Assembly (NCBI GenBank): GCA_025934475.1
Contig: JAICXZ010000126.1
Span: 1-7,744 of the forward strand
Origin: Mucilaginibacter sp.
GTDB lineage: Bacteria > Bacteroidota > Bacteroidia > Sphingobacteriales > Sphingobacteriaceae
Direction: 5' to 3'
Length of the DNA stretch: 7,744 nucleotides
This document shows positions 5,811-7,744 of the stretch, piece after piece. Each line of letters starts with the position of its first letter. Positions within the stretch are counted from its first letter, which is position 1. The translations under genes and the position numbers were made by a program. The notes below the pieces were generated by a model. It had not been told where the DNA came from, ran no database searches, and saw nothing but the letters and a program-made list of their open reading frames with translations.

Positions 5811-6884
5811 ATGTTAGAGAAATTAGAAGCAATAAACCAGCGTTGGAAAGATGTTGAAGCCGAATTGAGCAGCCCTGAGGCCATGGCTGATATGAAACGT
5901 TTTGCCCAGCTCAATAAGGAATATAAGGACCTTGCAAAGGTGGTAGATGAGTACAACGTCTATCGCAACATTCTGAGCAACATCGACACCAATAAAGATA
6001 TTTTGGCAACAGAAAAGGACGAGGAGTTTCGTGAGATGGCCAAAATTGAGTTGGACGAATTGCTTGTAAAACGCGACGAGAAGGAAGAAGAGATCCGCCT
6101 GATGCTGATCCCTAAGGATCCGGAGGACGCTAAACATGCTATCGTGGAAATCCGGGGCGGTACGGGTGGAGATGAGGCGGCCCTTTTTGCGGGCGATCTT
6201 TACCGCATGTATATGCGCTATTGCGAAAAACGCGGCTGGAAAACAGAACTGGTTGATTATACCGAAGGTACAGCTGGTGGCTACAAAGAAATTGTATTTA
6301 ACGTGTTGGCCGACGACGCCTACGGCACCTTGAAATACGAATCCGGTGTTCACCGCGTTCAGCGTGTTCCAGATACAGAAACACAGGGGCGTGTGCACAC
6401 TTCGGCAGCCAGCGTTGTTGTCTTGCCTGAAGCTGATGAATTTGACATCGACCTGAATCCTGCTGACATCCGCAAGGACCTTTTCTGCGCATCAGGACCA
6501 GGTGGACAATCAGTAAATACCACATACTCTGCAGTTCGTTTAACACACATACCGACCGGTATAATTGCGCAATGCCAGGACCAGAAATCGCAATTAAAGA
6601 ATTTTGATAAGGCTTTGCAGGTTCTCCGTTCAAGGATATATGAAATGGAGTACCAGAAACATCTCGAAGATATTTCCAAGAAACGTAAGACCATGGTTTC
6701 AACAGGCGACCGTTCAGCTAAAGTACGCACCTACAACTATCCGCAGGGGCGCGTTACCGAGCACCGTATCGGCCTGACTATTTACAACCTGCCCGAAGTA
6801 ATGAATGGCGGCATCCAGGAGATCATCGATTCTCTCCAATTTGCCGAAAACGCCGAAAAGCTGAAAGAGGGAAGCATAGCTTAA
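5811..6884 (+). CDS. prfA: Peptide chain release factor 1 (RF1)
   Basis: 357 residues, full length for the family. RF1 recognises UAA and UAG in the ribosomal A site and triggers release of the finished protein. The N-terminal helical region (1 to about 100) is followed by the catalytic and codon-recognition domains. The tripeptide at 187-189 is PDT in [15 protein letters not shown], fitting the RF1 PxT pattern and not the SPF of RF2. The GGQ motif sits at 231-233 in [16 protein letters not shown]; its Gln is the residue usually methylated by PrmC. There is no programmed frameshift, also arguing against prfB. The start [12 protein letters not shown] is typical, and two AAAGG-like stretches lie just upstream (about 5796-5800 and 5804-5808) as weak ribosome binding sequence. 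No strong terminator follows; only a 10-bp palindrome TTGTTAACAA (6914-6923) is seen. Confidence 0.96.
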   Translation: MLEKLEAINQRWKDVEAELSSPEAMADMKRFAQLNKEYKDLAKVVDEYNVYRNILSNIDTNKDILATEKDEEFREMAKIELDELLVKRDEKEEEIRLMLIPKDPEDAKHAIVEIRGGTGGDEAALFAGDLYRMYMRYCEKRGWKTELVDYTEGTAGGYKEIVFNVLADDAYGTLKYESGVHRVQRVPDTETQGRVHTSAASVVVLPEADEFDIDLNPADIRKDLFCASGPGGQSVNTTYSAVRLTHIPTGIIAQCQDQKSQLKNFDKALQVLRSRIYEMEYQKHLEDISKKRKTMVSTGDRSAKVRTYNYPQGRVTEHRIGLTIYNLPEVMNGGIQEIIDSLQFAENAEKLKEGSIA

Positions 6885-6958
6885 ATTGTTATTTCAGTAA
6901 AATTTTAACCTGCTTGTTAACAAAGGCAAGGCTTTCAGCGCATTTTCATTTTATTTTC

Positions 6959-7051
6959 ATGAAAGGCATCTACTTTCGTAATGGTGATGCCCCGCTTTCC
7001 CCGGCCGAGCATCAAAGGAAAATTAAACCTTATGGTTTTGATTTTATCTGA
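6959..7051 (+). CDS. Doubtful 30-residue small ORF between prfA and apbE
   Basis: An ATG at 6959 opens 30 codons ending in TGA (7049-7051). The peptide starts MKGIYFRNGDAPLSP and ends KPYGFDFI, with mixed polar and aromatic residues and no membrane segment. I do not recognise it. No ribosome binding site or promoter box is clear, and it occupies most of the space where the apbE promoter should lie. It may be a real small protein, a remnant, or chance. Confidence 0.2.
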   Translation: MKGIYFRNGDAPLSPAEHQRKIKPYGFDFI

Positions 7052-7073
7052 TGGTGTATAATTCGATCTATCT

Positions 7074-7744
7074 ATGTTAGCAGTAAAAACTTACAACAGC
7101 GATCTTCACATTTTTAGGCGCACGTTGCGCTTAATGGGTAACCGGTTCGAGATAAGCGTGGTGGGCACAGATTCGGTATGGGCCGATAACTGTATTGACG
7201 GCGCGGTGAACGAAATTAACCGCGTGGAAAAACTCCTGAGTGCTTTTAGCGAAGACGGTCAGATCACCGAAATCAACCGCAATGCAGGTATTAAACCGGT
7301 GAAGGTTAACGCCGAGATATACCGTTTGATAGATCGTGCCCTTAATATATCCGAATTAACCCAGGGCGCATTTGACATTACATTTACTGCGAACGAGAAA
7401 AATACTGATAATAAATCCAAATCGGCTGATTACAAAAGCGTAGTGCTGGATACCGAAAAGAATACCGTTTTCTTGTCGGATAAAAATATGCGCATCGGTT
7501 TTGGCGCTATAAGCAAGGGTTATGCCGCCGATAGAGCCAAGTACATTCTTCAACTGATGGGTGTTGCAAGCGGTGTGGTAAACGCGGGCGGCGATTTATT
7601 GGCGTGGGGCCTGCAACCAAATAATGAGGCATGGACAATAGCATCTGCCGATCCCGATCAGAATAATCAGCCTTATTCAAGTATCAAGATCAGCAATATG
7701 GCGGTAGCAACTTCAGGCAACTTTGAAAGCGACGCTGCTATCAG
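7074..7744 (+). CDS. apbE: FAD:protein FMN transferase, ApbE family (3' end outside window)
   Basis: The frame is open from the ATG at 7074 to the right edge (223 codons), roughly two thirds of a usual ApbE protein. An in-frame TAA at 7059-7061 limits upstream extension; Met21 (MGNRFEIS) is a possible later start. Family role: Mg-dependent transfer of FMN from FAD to a Thr or Ser of target proteins such as Nqr or Rnf subunits. Visible motifs: MGNRFEISVV (21-30), LLSAFSEDGQITEINRN (54-70), GAFDITF (98-104), IGFGAISKGYAADRA (141-155), NAGGDLLAWG (170-179) and VATSGNFESD (211-220), covering the expected FAD- and metal-binding regions. There is no lipobox or clear signal peptide at the visible start, so a cytoplasmic location is suggested. 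No ribosome binding site is clear; a degenerate TATAATTCG (7057-7065) lies just upstream. In other Bacteroidota apbE homologues often precede DUF4266 and DUF3570 genes; whether that holds here is outside the window. Confidence 0.92.
   Translation, partial: MLAVKTYNSDLHIFRRTLRLMGNRFEISVVGTDSVWADNCIDGAVNEINRVEKLLSAFSEDGQITEINRNAGIKPVKVNAEIYRLIDRALNISELTQGAFDITFTANEKNTDNKSKSADYKSVVLDTEKNTVFLSDKNMRIGFGAISKGYAADRAKYILQLMGVASGVVNAGGDLLAWGLQPNNEAWTIASADPDQNNQPYSSIKISNMAVATSGNFESDAAI

Noticed and set aside
5823..6398. 191-codon open frame antisense to prfA
   Set aside because: It is the complement of conserved RF1 coding sequence; the hydrophobic, Phe/His-rich translation is a typical by-product.

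Overview
The window looks like an ordinary chromosomal stretch from a Bacteroidota genome, most likely Sphingobacteriaceae (Mucilaginibacter- or Pedobacter-like). This is inferred from protein style (secreted glycosyl-hydrolase-like 10 protein with an FN3 tail, DUF1835 protein, LpxH-type Gram-negative lipid A enzyme), weak or absent Shine-Dalgarno sequences, boxes resembling the Bacteroidota -7 promoter consensus TAnnTTTG, and moderate GC coding DNA separated by AT-rich gaps. All six full-size genes whose ends are visible stop with TAA.

Layout. At the left edge is the 3' end of a sensor histidine kinase (+), which converges on a membrane-anchored coiled-coil protein of unknown function (-). 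A strong bidirectional terminator (about 800-840) separates them. A 337-base AT-rich gap (1771-2107) holds the divergent promoters of the coiled-coil gene and of a secreted GHL10/FN3 protein (+, 2108-3724). That gene converges, with an 11-base gap, on a DUF1835/DUF3658-type gene (-, 3736-4524). A second divergent gap (4525-4658) leads into lpxH (+, 4659-5456), then a 354-base gene-free stretch packed with palindromes, then prfA (+, 5811-6884), a 189-base gap with one doubtful 30-codon ORF, and the 5' part of an apbE-type flavin transferase gene (+, 7074 to the right edge).

The genes do not form one pathway. LpxH (lipid A synthesis), the GHL10 protein (possible peptidoglycan or polysaccharide glycan hydrolase) and the histidine kinase all concern the envelope, but each gene seems to have its own promoter and no operon can be demonstrated. 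RF1 is translation housekeeping; ApbE attaches FMN covalently to redox proteins.

I do not see a new multi-gene system here. The most unusual DNA is the lpxH-prfA spacer. It contains a palindrome across the lpxH stop codon, a 16-bp perfect palindrome, a nested imperfect palindrome of about 123 bp with 10-bp perfect terminal inverted repeats, and two related 17-nt hairpins exactly 50 bases apart, each followed by GGTAG. This looks like a dispersed, non-coding repeat (MITE- or REP-like) insertion site. That reading is inference, because only one locus is visible.
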